Assembly: GCF_004114975.1 (NCBI RefSeq)
Contig: NZ_CP030051.1
Coordinates: forward strand, 4,278,001 to 4,342,000
Direction of reading: 5' to 3'
Length of the DNA stretch: 64,000 nt
DNA from: Bradyrhizobium guangdongense
Lineage (GTDB): Bacteria; Pseudomonadota; Alphaproteobacteria; Rhizobiales; Xanthobacteraceae
The notes under the pieces were generated by a model. The model was not told where the DNA came from. It saw only the letters and a program-made list of their open reading frames with translations, and did no database searches. Shown in pieces: positions 62,601 to 64,000 of the stretch. The position numbers and the translations under genes are program-made. The first letter of the stretch is position 1; each line of letters starts with the position of its first letter.

Positions 62601-63175
62601 ATCAGCCCGCTCTCGATCCGACGTTCCTTGTCGGTGTTGTGGCGCTGTAGCTCGACATAGAGGCGGTCGCCGAACAGGCCGGCGAGACGCTCGCAGCGCG
62701 CGGCCGCAACCTCGGCCTGCCCGCTCGCAAGCGCCAGCGAGACCGGCCCGTCGGGGCCGCCGGTCAGCGCTATCAGCCCTTCCGTCTCGCCGTCGAACCA
62801 GTCGAATTTGATGAACGGCGCATGGCTGTCAGGGGATTCGAGGAAGGCGCGGGAATTCAGTCGCATCAGGCTGCGATAGCCCCGCTCCTGGGCGGCCAGC
62901 AGCACCACGCGCGAGGGCGCCAGCGCGTTGCGCGCGTTGGGATCCTGGTCGCCGAAATCGACCGCGAGTTCCAGGCCCACGATCGGCTGGATGCCGGACC
63001 CCGCCATCTTGTCGGAGAATTCGAGTGCACCGAACAGATTGTCGGTGTCGGTCAGCGCCAGCGCCGGCTGGTGGTCCTTCTTGGCAAGCTCGGCGAGCTT
63101 GGCGATCTTGATGGAGCCCTTCAGCAGCGAATAGGCCGAATGAACGTGAAGGTGGACAAATCCGGCGCTCGGCAT
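59672..63175 (-). CDS. dnaE: DNA polymerase III alpha subunit
   Basis: A 1167-residue replicative polymerase of the DnaE1 type. PHP domain at the N-terminus ([18 protein letters not shown]), polymerase palm with [15 protein letters not shown] and the catalytic aspartates in [19 protein letters not shown], the fingers region, [30 protein letters not shown], a helix-hairpin-helix (about 830-900) and an OB domain (about 990-1080). It ends with a tau-binding region. The ATG at 63175 gives the usual start; 29 extra upstream codons are unlikely. The SOS-controlled micro-gene lies 208 bases upstream on the same strand. Confidence 0.96.
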   Translation of the reverse strand: [1167 protein letters not shown]

Positions 63176-63383
63176 GGTCGCGTGACGGCCTCTTGCAGAT
63201 GAATTGGAGCGGTCGCCGGCGTCCGGAGCGTCATTCTCTCGCCCAGCCGACTCGCCTGACAATGGTGGGGACTCGCCGCGCCAGAGTCCACGCCGGAGCG
63301 GCCGCTTCGCCGCCTCATCCTGCTTTTCCCCAAGGAGGTCTTGAGACTCAGGTCTCGAGGCTCACGCCTCGGGGCTCAGCTGG

Positions 63384-63482
63384 CTAGAGTTGCGGGATGA
63401 CCTGGGCCCAGATCGCGATCATTCCGACGAACAGCGCGATCGACGTCAGTGCAGCGGCTTCTTCCACGAAAATCCTGAACAT
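63384..63482 (-). CDS. SOS-controlled micro membrane protein, SidA-like candidate
   Basis: A 32-residue ORF beginning MFRIFVEEAAALTSIALF and ending IAIWAQVIPQL: a short cytoplasmic-type start, one TM helix of about 20 residues (AALTSIALFVGMIAIWAQVI) and a three-residue tail. GGAG lies six bases before the ATG at 63482, an ideal spacing that favours this start over an in-frame ATG at 63494 (36 residues). A promoter overlapped by two perfect LexA boxes lies 18 to 50 bases upstream. Caulobacter SidA is a 29-residue single-pass membrane inhibitor of cell division, directly under LexA; as I recall, it too lies by dnaE. Orthology is inferred from size, topology, regulation and place. The gene is well supported; its function is not proven. 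Confidence 0.82.
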   Translation of the reverse strand: MFRIFVEEAAALTSIALFVGMIAIWAQVIPQL

Positions 63483-63499
63483 GGCTTGCTCCATCACCA

Positions 63500-63543
63500 G
63501 AACGTATGAAGAACATTGTTCTCATTTCGTTCTCAGGAGTCAA
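63500..63543 (-). promoter_or_regulatory. promoter with two LexA (SOS) boxes
   Basis: On the minus strand, -35 TTGACT (63543-63538), a 17-base spacer and -10 AACAAT (63520-63515) form a good promoter. GAAC-N7-GAAC at 63532-63518 covers the spacer and the -10. A second perfect box (GTTC-N7-GTTC on this strand, 63514-63500) covers the likely start of transcription. LexA bound at both would repress tightly. Confidence 0.88.
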
Positions 63544-63593
63544 GCAATCCAGGTCCTTTCAAAAAGAAATGGTTAACCTGCTGAATTCACGCA

Positions 63594-63623
63594 ATAAAAA
63601 AGCCCCGGCGCAAGGCCGGGGCT
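63594..63623 (-). terminator. rho-independent terminator of the outer-membrane protein gene
   Basis: A perfect 9-bp stem (AGCCCCGGC 63601-63609 with GCCGGGGCT 63615-63623), a five-base loop, and a run of six T residues followed by ATT on the minus strand. It stands 33 bases past the stop at 63656. Confidence 0.95.
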
Positions 63624-63655
63624 TTCGACGATCGCTCGATCCCGAGCGACTGTTC

Positions 63656-64000
63656 TCAGTAGCGCGCGACGAGCGGGCCGCCGAACTTGTAGTTCAGGCG
63701 GACGAGGCCCATGTCGACGTCCTGACGGATGCGGTCGGTCTGGAAGCCGGCGAAGGTGACGTCCTTGTCCGACAGGAAGATGTGGTTGTACTCGACGCCA
63801 ACCGACCAGTTCGGAGCGAAGCCGAATTCGAGGCCCGCGCCGACCGTGCCGCCCCAACGGGTGTCGCTGTTGGACGCGAAGGTCACGCCGCCCGCACGGA
63901 GCTCGTTCTTGGTGCCGACCACAGCCGCACCGCCCTTCGCGTAGAGCAGGACGTTGTTCCAGGCGTAGCCGACCTGACCGGTGATCAGACCGAACGAATC
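63656..64000 (-). CDS. outer membrane beta-barrel protein (Omp25/31-like), C-terminal part
   Basis: The frame is open from the right edge to a stop at 63656, giving the last 114 residues of a protein whose start lies outside the window. Alternating beta strands (GQVGYAWNNVLLYAKGGAAVVG, WGGTVGAGLEFGFAPNWSVGVEYNHIFL) and the end GLVRLNYKFGGPLVARY are typical of the rhizobial small porin-like Omp25/Omp31 family (OmpW/OmpA-type barrel). The C-terminus ends in Tyr rather than Phe. A strong terminator follows. An abundant outer-membrane protein is the likely role. Confidence 0.88.
   Translation of the reverse strand, partial: DSFGLITGQVGYAWNNVLLYAKGGAAVVGTKNELRAGGVTFASNSDTRWGGTVGAGLEFGFAPNWSVGVEYNHIFLSDKDVTFAGFQTDRIRQDVDMGLVRLNYKFGGPLVARY

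Overview
The window is a stretch of alphaproteobacterial chromosome, most likely Bradyrhizobium or a close relative in the Nitrobacteraceae. It is GC-rich. The order ppiD-trpD-trpC-moaC...moeA-lexA...comEC...gltX-gltA...lpxB-lpxI-lpxA-fabZ-lpxD-bamA-rseP-dxr-cdsA-uppS-frr-pyrH-tsf-rpsB...dnaE is the known Rhizobiales housekeeping order, and the LexA boxes are the alphaproteobacterial GAAC-N7-GAAC direct repeats. A palindromic intergenic element with GTAGGGTGG ends, of a kind common in Bradyrhizobium genomes, lies beside lpxB. The genus is inferred from gene order and protein resemblance; no database search was run.

Layout. At 0-5.8 kb are an MDR-type oxidoreductase, enolase, queF, an MFS exporter coupled to kdsA, and a NIPSNAP protein. 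At 5.9-8.7 kb an OmpR/histidine-kinase pair is followed by a PmtA-like phospholipid methyltransferase. At 8.7-16.3 kb are pyrG, secG and tpiA on the minus strand, then ppiD-trpD-trpC-moaC on the plus strand. At 16.5-23.6 kb is an insertion relative to the conserved order: a GGDEF-EAL protein, an S41 protease, an FMN alpha-hydroxy-acid oxidase, a YihX-like HAD phosphatase, a small conserved protein and a decayed LuxR regulator. At 23.7-34.6 kb are moeA, SOS-controlled lexA, two small Bradyrhizobium-type proteins, a comEC without its nuclease domain, DUF2171 and SnoaL-like proteins, divergent glnS and gltX, and gltA. At 34.7-41.7 kb is an accessory carbohydrate-uptake operon (ROK regulator, solute-binding protein, two permeases, ATPase, SDR) with a clear promoter/operator. 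From 41.8 to 56.8 kb runs the large lipid A / outer membrane / isoprenoid / translation gene train on the minus strand. At 57-64 kb are a pseudo-caspase with a proline-rich tail, dnaE, a very small SOS-controlled membrane protein, and the 3' part of an outer-membrane beta-barrel gene.

The most interesting object is a 32-codon single-pass membrane protein gene at 63384-63482. It is too short for normal ORF calling. It lies upstream of dnaE and has a promoter overlapped by two perfect LexA boxes. Size, topology, SOS control and the dnaE neighbourhood recall the Caulobacter cell-division inhibitor SidA. Other points of note are the caspase homologue lacking both catalytic residues, the ROK operator, a repeat element that supplies the lpxB stop codon, and a tandem duplication covering the lpxA start codon.
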